In this document: positions 27,241-34,557 of the stretch, piece after piece
Layout of the letters: each line of letters opens with the position of its first letter
Numbering within the stretch: position 1 is the first letter of the stretch
Assembly (NCBI GenBank): GCA_035533215.1
Contig: DATLUG010000012.1
Coordinates: 1-41,982, forward strand
Length of the DNA: 41,982 nucleotides
Origin: DAHUZL01 sp035533215
Lineage (GTDB): Bacteria > Chloroflexota > Dormibacteria > Aeolococcales > Bog-877
Direction of reading: 5' to 3'
Program-made: the position numbers and the translations under genes
The notes under the pieces: model-generated
What the model was told of the DNA's origin: nothing
Databases searched by the model: none
Seen by the model: only the letters and a program-made list of their open reading frames with translations

Positions 27241-29046
27241 GTGCCGCTCGCGGTCCTCGCCGCCGCCCCGCTCGCGGTGCTGGCTCTGACCGGGGTGGCC
27301 GTGGCCGGGTGGACTGCGGCCGGCCGGCCGATCGTGCCGGGCCGGCCCCGCGGCTGGTCCTCCCCGGGCAGGATCCGGGCCCTCGCCGCCGGCGGCCTCG
27401 CGCTGGCGTTCGCCGCCGCCGCCTGGCAGCTCGCCGCCGTGGCGGGTGGGGGGAGCCTGGTCCTCCAGCTGTGGAGCCTCGCCCCCCACCTCCCCCTCAC
27501 CATCCGCGCCGATCCCACCGGGGCGACGCTGGCCCTGGTGGCCATCGCCTGCGCCGGGCTGGGCGGGCTGGGGGCACCCACGCGCGACCGCTGGATCGCG
27601 ACCCTCGCCGTGTCGGCGGCGGCGGCGGGGACGTTGGCGGCTCTCGCCGGCGACCTCGTCACCCTGTGGATGGCGCTGGTGCTCGCCGGCCTCGCCGCCT
27701 TCGGCCTCGCCTGGCGGGCGGAGGCTCCGCGGCTGCCCGCCCGGGTCTGGCTCGGAGCCGGGATCACCTTCGCGGCCGACCTCGGCTTCCTCGCCGCCGT
27801 CCTCACCGTCTCGCGCCAGGTCGGGAGCACCGACTACGCCGTGATCCCGCCCGGCAGCGTGGGTCCGGAGCTCCTGCTTCTCCTCCTCGCGGCCGGCGGG
27901 GTCCGTCTCACCGGAGCCTGGACGGTGCGGGTGGACGAGCGCGGGCGCCGCCGACGTCCGGGCGCTGGTGGTGGTGGCGGCTGGTTCGCCGTGGCGACGG
28001 TCCCGGCGGGGATCGCCGCCACCACCCGGGTCATCCAGCTCGCCGGGTCGACGTGGCCGCCGCAGACGAGCACCGGGGCGCTGCTCGCGCTGGGGATGGT
28101 CAGCGCCCTGGTCGGCGGCGCCACCGCGGTCTGGCCGCGGCCCACGGTGGCACGGGGGGCGCGCGGCGTGCTGCTCGCCGAGGCCGGCGTGGCCCTCGCC
28201 GCCCTCGCCCAGGGCGGCCCCGACGGGCTCGTCCTGGGGATCGCGGCCGCCCTCGTCGTGGCGGTGACCGCGGTGGTGCTCCCCGCCCTGCCGGGCTGGG
28301 CGCGGGCGGCCTCCGGAGCCGGCGTGGTGCCGCTGACCCTCCTGGTGGCCGCGTCGACCCTGCCGCCGACCCTCGGGTTCGGGATCGGGGTGCTGGTGGC
28401 GGCCACCGCCGGGTCGGGCGGCCGGCTCGTAGGGCTCGCGGTCCTGGTCGCCTGGGTCGCTGGGCTCCCCGCGATGGCGGCGACCGCCTTCGCCGTCCGT
28501 CGGGCGGTGGGGGCCGCGCCCGACCCGCCGGAGCGGCCGGTCGCCGGTCAACCGGGGGCGCTCCTGGCGGCCGCGACCCTGCTGGCGGCCGCCACCGTGC
28601 CGGGGGCCGTCTTCCGCTTCATCGTCCCGACCATCGTGGGTCCCGGCGCGGCCGGGTCCCGGCTGGCCGGCTCCCCGCGCTGGCTCAGCGACGGTCTCGC
28701 CGGGGTCACCTGGCCCGGAGGGGAGCTGGCCATCGTCGCGGGGCTGGGCCTCCTGCTCTGGTGGGCGCTCGGGGCCCTCGCCGCGCACCCCGGTCCGGCG
28801 GGGGGGACGGCGACCCCGGTCGGGGCCGCCGTCGCGCGCCTGCCCGAGGGGCAGCGTGCCGCCGAGGGGCTGGCCCTGGAGGCGGCCCTGTCGCGCCTGC
28901 GCGCGCGGGTCGCCGCCGGGGCTGCCGCTGGCCTGGAGGCGGCCGCGGTCGGGGCCGGCCTCGTCACCCGCTCGGTCCGCGACCAGCCGCAGTGGTTCTG
29001 GCTGGCGGCGGTGGCGGCGCTGGCGTGGCTGGTCGTGGTGCGCTGA
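27241..29046 (+). CDS. NuoL/HyfB-like membrane protein with lost charged residues
   Basis: A 601-residue protein that is almost entirely hydrophobic, with roughly 14-16 membrane segments. The order resembles complex I / hydrogenase-4 antiporter subunits: RADPTGATLALVAIACAGLG (usual VDPLS...), AGDLVTLWMALVLAGLAAFG (usual ...FWELLLL), FAADLGFLAAVLTVSRQVGS (usual GDfGlllGil.ly...Gs), then GALLALGMVSALVGGATAVW (usual iGalTallGA). The residues needed for proton translocation are gone: no Glu in TM5 (WMALV), Arg in place of the TM7 Lys (GVRLTGAW), and no DIKR-type Lys (PTVARGARGV). It starts at GTG 27241 and leads a four-gene cassette of similar membrane proteins with no catalytic subunit nearby. 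The family call is from pattern, not motif identity. Confidence 0.6.
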   Translation: MPLAVLAAAPLAVLALTGVAVAGWTAAGRPIVPGRPRGWSSPGRIRALAAGGLALAFAAAAWQLAAVAGGGSLVLQLWSLAPHLPLTIRADPTGATLALVAIACAGLGGLGAPTRDRWIATLAVSAAAAGTLAALAGDLVTLWMALVLAGLAAFGLAWRAEAPRLPARVWLGAGITFAADLGFLAAVLTVSRQVGSTDYAVIPPGSVGPELLLLLLAAGGVRLTGAWTVRVDERGRRRRPGAGGGGGWFAVATVPAGIAATTRVIQLAGSTWPPQTSTGALLALGMVSALVGGATAVWPRPTVARGARGVLLAEAGVALAALAQGGPDGLVLGIAAALVVAVTAVVLPALPGWARAASGAGVVPLTLLVAASTLPPTLGFGIGVLVAATAGSGGRLVGLAVLVAWVAGLPAMAATAFAVRRAVGAAPDPPERPVAGQPGALLAAATLLAAATVPGAVFRFIVPTIVGPGAAGSRLAGSPRWLSDGLAGVTWPGGELAIVAGLGLLLWWALGALAAHPGPAGGTATPVGAAVARLPEGQRAAEGLALEAALSRLRARVAAGAAAGLEAAAVGAGLVTRSVRDQPQWFWLAAVAALAWLVVVR

Positions 29047-29050
29047 GCCC

Positions 29051-29647
29051 ATGAGCACGCCGGCCTGGCTCGCCCTCGCCGCCACCTGCAGCGGGGTGGT
29101 GGCGCTGCTCGTCGACGGCCGCCGCGGGGCGGTGCTGGCGGTGACCGTCCTGGGCGCCGCCGGGGGTGGCCTGGCCAGCCTCTCGGGCGGTCTGGCGGCG
29201 TTCGCGGTGGTGCTCGGCCCCTGCGTCCTGGCAGCGGTGGTGATCGAGCTGGGCGCGCGCGGCTCCGGTGTCCGATCGGCCGCGCTCGGTCCGCTGCTGC
29301 CGGCCCCGCCCTCGGAGATGTTCGGGTCCCGGGCGCTGCGGGTCGCCGGAGGGATCGCCGCTCTCCTCGCGGCCCGGTGGCTCGCCGGCCACGTGGCCGC
29401 CGGCCTGGTCGTCACGCCGGTCCCGGTGTTCAGCTGCGCCTTCCTGTGGGAGGTCGGGATCCTGCGGGCGGCCCTGGCCCGGACCCCGCAGGAGATCGGG
29501 CTCGGGATCCTCGCCGCCGCCGTCGCCACCAGCGCCTTCCTCCTGCTGCGGGGCGGCACGGAGGAGCTGGCGGTGGCGGCCCTGGCGGTGGGAGCGCCTG
29601 CCGGCGGCCTCATCCTGGCGGCCATCCCGAGGCGGCTCGCGCGGTGA
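29051..29647 (+). CDS. Small membrane protein, NuoK/HyfE-like
   Basis: A 198-residue protein with about six membrane segments, starting four bases after the previous stop. The C-terminal part, QEIGLGILAAAVATSAFLLL then EELAVAALAVGAPAGGLILA, has the spacing of the last two helices of NuoK/HyfE, but the family's conserved Glu positions inside those helices are Ala or Pro. Its length fits hydrogenase-4 component E (about 216) better than NuoK (about 100). The assignment is weak and leans on position between NuoL-like and NuoN-like genes. Its stop overlaps the next start by GTGA. Confidence 0.45.
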   Translation: MSTPAWLALAATCSGVVALLVDGRRGAVLAVTVLGAAGGGLASLSGGLAAFAVVLGPCVLAAVVIELGARGSGVRSAALGPLLPAPPSEMFGSRALRVAGGIAALLAARWLAGHVAAGLVVTPVPVFSCAFLWEVGILRAALARTPQEIGLGILAAAVATSAFLLLRGGTEELAVAALAVGAPAGGLILAAIPRRLAR

Positions 29648-30933
29648 CCCGCGCCCTGCTCCTGGGGTCGGCGCTGACCCTCGTCCTGGCGCCCGCCGCG
29701 GCCCTGCCGCGGGTCCGGTCGAGCGCCTTGGGACCCATCCTGCTGGTCCTCGCCGCCGGCTGGCCGGTCGTCGTGCTGTTGGGTCCGGCCGCGGCGGCCG
29801 GCCACGGGCGGGCACCGGCGGGGCCGCTGTCCGATGGCCTCGGGACCCTGGAGCTGACCCGGGTCGGGGGCGGCCTGCTCGCCCTGACCGCGGCCTGCGC
29901 CTGGCTGCGCTGGCTCGGCCGGCGGCGGGCGCAGCGACGCGGCCGGAGCCTGGCGGTCGCGGTCGCGGTCGCGCCCGTCGCGGTCTTGGCGACGAGCGCC
30001 CGCGGGATGGTCCCGCTCGCCCTCCTGCTGGCTCTGGTTCCGCTGCTGGTGGCGGGGCGGTGGGGGGCCGTCGACGGAGCCGGCGCGCTGCGGGCGGTGG
30101 TGAGCCGGGCGGTCGCGATCGGGGCGATCGGGCTGCTCGCGGGCGCCGCGCTGGCGCCGACCGTCGGCCTCACGCACACCGCGCCATCCCTGGTCGGCCT
30201 CTGCGTGGCGGTGGCCATGGCCGCGCTGGTGGGACTCCTGCCGTTCGCCCCCTGGAGCGTGCTGGCGGCCGGCCTCGCCCCGAGCGAGGCGGACCTCGGC
30301 CTCACCTGGTGCGTGCCGGTGGGGCTCCTCGGCGTCGCCACCCTGCTGGCCGGCGAGCCGCGCGCGGTGGCGGCCTCCCTCCAGGCACTCCTGTTCGGAC
30401 TCGGCCTGGCCACCGCCGTGGTGTGGTCCGCGGTGGCCGCGGGGGGGCCGGATCGGACCCGCGTCTCCGCCCTGCAGGCCGCCGACGTCGGCCTGATGGC
30501 GGTGGGTCTCGCCAGCGGCCGCACCGACGGGCTGCTGGGCGCGCTCCTGCTCCTCCTCCTCACGCTGGTGGTCCCCCCCGCGCTCGCGTCGGGCGCCCCG
30601 GGGCCGGCACGGGTGGCCGGCTGGCTGGCCGCCGGCGGGCTCCCCCCGATTGGCGCCTTCCCCGGCCGCCTCCTGGTGCTCGCCGCCGCCTCCACCGTGG
30701 CGTTCCTCCCCACCGCGGTGGTCACCCTGGCGATGGGCGGCCTGCTGATCGGGGGCGCACGGGGGGCGCTCGGCGGGTTCGCGGCGGCCTCGGGCCGCTC
30801 GCCCGAGCCTGGCGCCGCGCGCGAGGGCCGCGGGACCGCGGCCGGGGTCGGATGGCTCGCCGCGGGCGCGGCGCTCCTCGCCGGGCCGCTCGGGCCCGTC
30901 CTGGTGCCGCTGGTGTACGGGGTGCGCTGGTGA
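29644..30933 (+). CDS. NuoN/HyfF-like membrane protein
   Basis: A 429-residue polytopic membrane protein; GTG 29644 overlaps the preceding stop by four bases. Features reminiscent of NuoN/HyfF antiporter-like subunits are VGLLPFAPWSVLAAGLAPSE (usual G.FPfH.WlpdA), SALQAADVGLMAVGLASG (usual lLAYSSigh.Gym), and AGWLAAGGLPPIGAFPGRLL (usual lSLaGlPPlaGF.gK), the best match. As in the first gene of the cassette, the conserved Lys and Glu of the proton path are replaced: Arg stands where GFxxK has Lys. It probably forms a membrane complex with its three neighbours; whether it moves ions is doubtful. Confidence 0.55.
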   Translation: MTRALLLGSALTLVLAPAAALPRVRSSALGPILLVLAAGWPVVVLLGPAAAAGHGRAPAGPLSDGLGTLELTRVGGGLLALTAACAWLRWLGRRRAQRRGRSLAVAVAVAPVAVLATSARGMVPLALLLALVPLLVAGRWGAVDGAGALRAVVSRAVAIGAIGLLAGAALAPTVGLTHTAPSLVGLCVAVAMAALVGLLPFAPWSVLAAGLAPSEADLGLTWCVPVGLLGVATLLAGEPRAVAASLQALLFGLGLATAVVWSAVAAGGPDRTRVSALQAADVGLMAVGLASGRTDGLLGALLLLLLTLVVPPALASGAPGPARVAGWLAAGGLPPIGAFPGRLLVLAAASTVAFLPTAVVTLAMGGLLIGGARGALGGFAAASGRSPEPGAAREGRGTAAGVGWLAAGAALLAGPLGPVLVPLVYGVRW

Positions 30934-31709
30934 GCGCCCTCCTCACGCTGCTGGCGCTGGTCGCCGGGCTGGTCCTGTACCCCGGAGGGCTCACCCTCCT
31001 CGCGGTCGCCCTCTCGGCGCTGGGGGCGACCGCGCTGCCCCGGTCCCACCGGGTGGGCGCGGCGCGAGGGACGGCGCGAGGTCGCCGCCGCGGACGGTGG
31101 TCGGGACTCGCCGAGGTGGCCCCGGCGCGGCTCACCGGGGTCGGGATCGTCCTCGCCGGCCTTGCCGTGGTCGCGCTCCCCTGGCCGGCAAATCCGCTCA
31201 CCGCCATTCCCGGTGCCTCGGCGATCGCGCTGGGATCGCTCGGGGTCCCCGTGACGGTCGCCGCGCTCTGGGCCGCCGATGGCCTCGACCAGGCGCCCGC
31301 GCGATCGACCTGGCTGCTGGTCCACGGGGCCTGGGCGGCTGCCCTCGTCGGCCTGCTCCTGGCGGCGGGCTCCGCCACCTGGTCGTCGGTCCTGGCGCTC
31401 CCGGGGGCGGCGCCGGAGGCAGCCAGGGTCGCGATCGGCGTCGCGGCGGCGGTCGCCCTCCCCCGGCTGGTCCCGGGCGGGACCGGCGGCGGTGCCCTCG
31501 GCAGCGTCTCCTGGGCCGCCCACGCCGCCGTGATCTCCGCGCTGTGGGTGCCCCGCGCCGCCCACCTCGACCCGATCGCGGCGGTGGGGGTCTGGGCCGC
31601 GATGGCGTCGGGCCTGGCGCTGGCCCACCGCGCCGCCCCACGGCTTTGGTCCGGCCCACTCCCGGGACGCCGGGGCGGCCGCCCCGGGAGCGACCGGCCC
31701 GAATGCTAG
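30930..31709 (+). CDS. Hydrophobic membrane protein, last gene of the cassette
   Basis: A 259-residue protein with about seven hydrophobic segments (LLTLLALVAGLVLYPGGLTL, TGVGIVLAGLAVVALPW, STWLLVHGAWAAALVGLLL). It starts at GTG 30930 overlapping the previous stop by GTGA, so all but the first junction of the cassette is overlapping or nearly so. By position it could be the NuoH/HyfC-like member, but none of the NuoH quinone-site or QPxxDxxKL motifs is present, so I leave it unassigned. An Arg/Gly-rich loop (RTHRV... to RGRRRGRW) is probably cytoplasmic. The stop TAG lies inside the promoter-like TGCTAGACT of maf. Confidence 0.55.
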   Translation: MSALLTLLALVAGLVLYPGGLTLLAVALSALGATALPRSHRVGAARGTARGRRRGRWSGLAEVAPARLTGVGIVLAGLAVVALPWPANPLTAIPGASAIALGSLGVPVTVAALWAADGLDQAPARSTWLLVHGAWAAALVGLLLAAGSATWSSVLALPGAAPEAARVAIGVAAAVALPRLVPGGTGGGALGSVSWAAHAAVISALWVPRAAHLDPIAAVGVWAAMASGLALAHRAAPRLWSGPLPGRRGGRPGSDRPEC

Positions 31710-31712
31710 ACT
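31704..31712 (+). promoter_or_regulatory. Extended -10 promoter of maf
   Basis: TGCTAGACT has the TG extension and a TA-N-ACT hexamer, and overlaps the stop of the membrane cassette. Transcription would start near 31719, giving a leader of about 60 bases before the maf GTG. Confidence 0.55.
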
Positions 31713-31781
31713 TCGGGCCAGCACGCTGGTGGCGTGGACCCCGGCCGTGCCCGAGGTTCGCACGGTGGGAGGAGTCGCCCG

Positions 31782-32459
31782 GTGGCCGACCTGATCCTGG
31801 CATCCGGTTCTGAGAGGCGACACCACCTCCTGCAGCGCCTCGGGCTCCGGTTCCGGATGGTCGACCCCCAAGCGGTCGAGCGGTTCGAGCCCGGCCTGTG
31901 CACCGAGCTCGCGATCCAGCTGGTCGCGCGGATGAAGGCGCAGCAGGTCGCGGAGCAGCTGCGGGGCGAGGATGCCTACATCATCGCCGCCGACACCATC
32001 GTCGTCGGCCCCACCGGCCCCCTCGGCAAGCCCGGCACGGCCGAGCGCGCCCGCGAGATGCTGACCCTCCTGCGCGGTCAGCGCCACACCGTGCTCACCG
32101 GGGTCTGCACCCTGGCGGTGCGGACCGGCGCCGAGCGGATGGGGGTGTCGCGCGCGGCGGTGCGCATGCGCGACTTCGACGATGGCGAGCTCGACCACTA
32201 CGTTGCCGGCGGCGAGCCCCTCGACAAGGCCGGCGGCTACGCCGTGCAGGGTCTGGGCGGGGCGCTGGTGGATGCCGTCGCCGGCAGGATGGACACCGTC
32301 ATCGGGCTGGACTGCCAGCTGGCGGTCCGCCTGCTCACCGACGTCGGCTACCCGAATCCGCTGCCGACCGCGCCCGACTGGCATCTGGTCCTCGGCAAGA
32401 CGGCCGCCACCCGTCGGCCGCTGGCCAGTGCGAGCCGGAGTGGGCTCGGGCTGCGCTGA
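31782..32459 (+). CDS. maf: Maf-family nucleotide pyrophosphatase
   Basis: A 225-residue Maf/YhdE-type enzyme that hydrolyses non-canonical or standard nucleoside triphosphates to monophosphates (house-cleaning). Motifs are ILASGSERRHHLLQRLGLRF (usual LASaSPRR..LL), the catalytic-base region IIAADTIVVG, LGKPGTAERAREML, and GKAGGYAVQGLGG (here DKAGGYAVQG). GTG 31782 is chosen because GGAGGAG lies eight bases upstream and VADLILASGS is the usual N-terminus. A roughly 30-residue tail after DVGYPNPLP (WHLVLGKTAATRRPLASAS) exceeds the family core. Maf often neighbours cell-division or Obg-region genes, as here. Confidence 0.92.
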   Translation: MADLILASGSERRHHLLQRLGLRFRMVDPQAVERFEPGLCTELAIQLVARMKAQQVAEQLRGEDAYIIAADTIVVGPTGPLGKPGTAERAREMLTLLRGQRHTVLTGVCTLAVRTGAERMGVSRAAVRMRDFDDGELDHYVAGGEPLDKAGGYAVQGLGGALVDAVAGRMDTVIGLDCQLAVRLLTDVGYPNPLPTAPDWHLVLGKTAATRRPLASASRSGLGLR

Positions 32460-32475
32460 GCTGCACTCCGGGGGC

Positions 32476-33462
32476 GTGACCCCGAGGGGCGCGACCCCGA
32501 CGGGTTCCGGGCGGCGGCGACGCGATCCCGTCCGATGGCGGCGGCGCGCGGCGGCGGCCGCCGCCGGGATGCTGGCCGCCGGCGGGCTGGCGGGCTGTGC
32601 CGGGGCGGGCGGTGCGGTCCTCCTCCAGGTGACGAGCACCGCGGTAGACAGCAGCGGCACTCCCTCGACCGCGTCGGTCCCGCAGGGCCAGACCGGTTCC
32701 TTCCAGGTCACCCTCACCAACCAGACCCAGCAGGCGGCCAGCGGCGTCGCCCTCCGGGTCGCCCTCCCCGCGGGGCTCCGCTACCTCACCACCCTGTCGA
32801 TCGCCGAGATCGGGGGCGCGGTCCGGACCGCCGACGTCGACCCGCCGACCGGCGGCGCCACCCCGGTGTGGGGGGCGTGGACGATCCCGCCCTCGGTCCC
32901 GGGCAACCCCGCCTCGGTGTCGCTGACGATCGAGGTGCAGGCCCAGGGCGCGCCCGGGCGCTATCAGCTCACCCCGGACGTCCTCACCGCGGCCACCAGC
33001 TCCGAGCAGGACGGCCCCACCCTCACCATGACGGTGGCGCCGGCGCCCAGCCTGGACTTCGCCCTCCGGGTGGCCCCCGGACTGGCCGCCGCCGGGACCA
33101 CCGTCACCTACCGCGCCACCGTCACCAACAGCGGGAGCGGCCCCGCCGTCGGCACCAACCTGAGCGTCGCGCTGCCCGAGGGGTTCGTGTACCAGGGGAC
33201 CCAGACCGTCGGCGGGACCGCCAGCACCGCGGGCGCCACCGCACCGATTCCGGGCTCGACCGTCCCGGTGTGGGCGGGATACGACGTCCCCGGGGCCGGG
33301 TCGAACGGGCCCGGGCTGCTGATCCTCGTCTTCCAGGTCCAGCTCCCCGCCACCGTCACGGCCGGGAGCTATGCCGCCGGCGCCAGCCTCATCAGCGGCT
33401 CCGGGACGGCCGGCGCCACCGTCCAGAACTACGCCGCCCTGGCGCCGGTGACGGTGCCCTGA
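32476..33462 (+). CDS. Lipoprotein with two DUF11/CARDB-like Ig repeats
   Basis: A protein of about 328 residues from GTG 32476. The N-terminus is very basic (GSGRRRRDPVRWRRRAA) and leads to a hydrophobic stretch ending in a lipobox LAGC near residue 41, so the mature protein should be a membrane-anchored exported lipoprotein. The rest holds two Ig-like repeats: first QGQTGSFQVTLTNQTQQAAS to GLRYLTTL, second AGTTVTYRATVTNSGSGPAV to GFVYQGTQ. Both follow the 'vtyt.tvtNtG...a.nv.v...lP.Gl.y' pattern of DUF11/CARDB surface domains. There is no catalytic motif; adhesion or envelope scaffolding is possible. It lies between maf and rplU, where housekeeping genes would be expected. Confidence 0.7.
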   Translation: MTPRGATPTGSGRRRRDPVRWRRRAAAAAAGMLAAGGLAGCAGAGGAVLLQVTSTAVDSSGTPSTASVPQGQTGSFQVTLTNQTQQAASGVALRVALPAGLRYLTTLSIAEIGGAVRTADVDPPTGGATPVWGAWTIPPSVPGNPASVSLTIEVQAQGAPGRYQLTPDVLTAATSSEQDGPTLTMTVAPAPSLDFALRVAPGLAAAGTTVTYRATVTNSGSGPAVGTNLSVALPEGFVYQGTQTVGGTASTAGATAPIPGSTVPVWAGYDVPGAGSNGPGLLILVFQVQLPATVTAGSYAAGASLISGSGTAGATVQNYAALAPVTVP

Positions 33463-33510
33463 GCCCGCGCCGCGAGGCTACCCCGTCGGGCCGCCGGCCG
33501 CGATCGCCTC

Positions 33511-33519
33511 TGGTACACT
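33511..33519 (+). promoter_or_regulatory. Extended -10 promoter of the rplU operon
   Basis: TGGTACACT, an extended -10 with a TA-N-ACT hexamer, lies 110 bases before the rplU ATG and just after the lipoprotein stop. The GC-rich leader between them could hold an L21-type autoregulatory fold, but I cannot demonstrate one. Confidence 0.55.
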
Positions 33520-33628
33520 GCGCCGGGCGCGGCGCCTGGCCGCCCGGCGGTGCGCGCCCGTCACCGGCGGCAGGGACCCGGTGCCATCGCCAGGGCCGTC
33601 CCCGGCCCGACCCGGAGTGACCCAGACG

Positions 33629-34189
33629 ATGTACGCCATCATCCAGGCCGGCGGCCGACAGTACCGGGTCGCCCCCGGCGAGCGGCTGCTGGTGGACCGG
33701 ATGTTCGCCGAGCCCGGGAGCCAGGTGCAGTTCGCCGATGTCCGCCTGCTCGCCCCCGACGGCAGCGACGCGCTGATCGGCACGCCGGTCGTCACCGGGG
33801 CGCTGGTGGAGGCGACGGTGCTGGGTCACCCGCGGGGCGAGAAGATCATCGTGTTCAAGTACAAGCCGAAGAAGCGCTACCGCCGCCGCCTCGGGTTCCG
33901 GGCCGCCCTCACCGAGGTGCGCATCGACACCGTCGCGCTGCCCGGCACCACCGCCGCCCGGCGGGCGTCCGCCCGCCCCGCCCGGTCCCGACCGGGGGGC
34001 CAGGAGGCCCCGGCGTCGGCACCGACGCCCACGGCCGAGCCCGCGGCGCCGAGGGCGCGATCGGGCGCGGGGACGGCCCCCGACCCGACCGACCACGAGG
34101 CCTCCGCGGCGCCGGAGACGTCCGCTCCCGGGCCGCCCGCAGCACCGCGGCGTCGCGCCCAACGGCGGTCCCCGAGCGATGGCGCATAA
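33629..34189 (+). CDS. rplU: 50S ribosomal protein L21 with C-terminal extension
   Basis: The first 103 residues are a normal bL21: MYAIIQAGGRQYRVAPGERL, then GEKIIVFKYKPKKRYRRRLG and RAALTEVRIDTV. L21 binds 23S rRNA and L20 in the large subunit. ATG 33629 gives the canonical start. After residue 105 the protein continues for about 80 residues of Ala, Pro, Arg and Thr (ARPARSRPGGQEAPASAPTP ... APRRRAQRRSPSDGA), probably disordered and possibly on the ribosome surface. The last 11 bases overlap rpmA, so the extension is in a constrained position and its frame must be retained. It is the first gene of the rplU-rpmA-obgE-nadD-rsfS cluster. Confidence 0.95.
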   Translation: MYAIIQAGGRQYRVAPGERLLVDRMFAEPGSQVQFADVRLLAPDGSDALIGTPVVTGALVEATVLGHPRGEKIIVFKYKPKKRYRRRLGFRAALTEVRIDTVALPGTTAARRASARPARSRPGGQEAPASAPTPTAEPAAPRARSGAGTAPDPTDHEASAAPETSAPGPPAAPRRRAQRRSPSDGA

Positions 34190-34439
34190 GAAGGGCGGCG
34201 GCAGCAGCCGCAACGGCCGCGACAGCCAGTCGCAGCGGCTGGGGGTGAAGGTGCACGGCGGCCAGGTGATCCTGGCCGGCGCGGTGCTCGTCCGCCAGCG
34301 GGGGACGAGGATCCTGGCTGGCCAGCACGTCGGGGTGGGCCGTGACCACACCCTCTTCGCGCTCCGCGCCGGTGAGGTCGTCTACGATCGCCACGGCGCC
34401 GACCGCACCCGCGTCCGGGTCGTCCCCCCGGCAGCCTGA
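34179..34439 (+). CDS. rpmA: 50S ribosomal protein L27
   Basis: An 86-residue bL27 beginning MAHKKGGGSSRNGRDSQSQR, with the conserved body LGVKVHGGQVILAGAVLVRQ, RGTRILAGQHVGVGRDHTLF and AGEVVYDRHG. The flexible N-terminus reaches the peptidyl-transferase centre. It starts directly at MAHKKG, with no cleavable extension such as that of Firmicutes. The ATG overlaps the 3' end of rplU by 11 bases. Confidence 0.97.
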   Translation: MAHKKGGGSSRNGRDSQSQRLGVKVHGGQVILAGAVLVRQRGTRILAGQHVGVGRDHTLFALRAGEVVYDRHGADRTRVRVVPPAA

Positions 34440-34510
34440 GGCGGGGCGGACGACGCCCTCCCGCCGCCCCGAGCTGGGCGCGTCCGCCCGGCCCTCCCGC
34501 CCCGCCCCGC

Positions 34511-34542
34511 CCGGGGCCGGCCCGCGGCCACGCCGGCCCCGG
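34511..34542 (+). terminator. GC-rich hairpin between rpmA and obgE
   Basis: CCGGGGCCGGC and GCCGGCCCCGG form a perfect 11-bp stem with a 10-base loop in the 118-base gap. It could attenuate read-through from the ribosomal protein genes into obgE or protect the 3' end of the upstream message. Confidence 0.5.
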
Positions 34543-34557
34543 ACCGACTGACCCCAA

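Noticed and set aside
26842..30177. A 1111-codon open frame on the minus strand
   Set aside because: It is antisense to valS and the membrane cassette, has no domain pattern and extreme Arg/Gly/Pro content.
29610..32720. A 1036-codon open frame on the minus strand
   Set aside because: It spans several convincing plus-strand genes with coupled starts and shows no recognisable motif.
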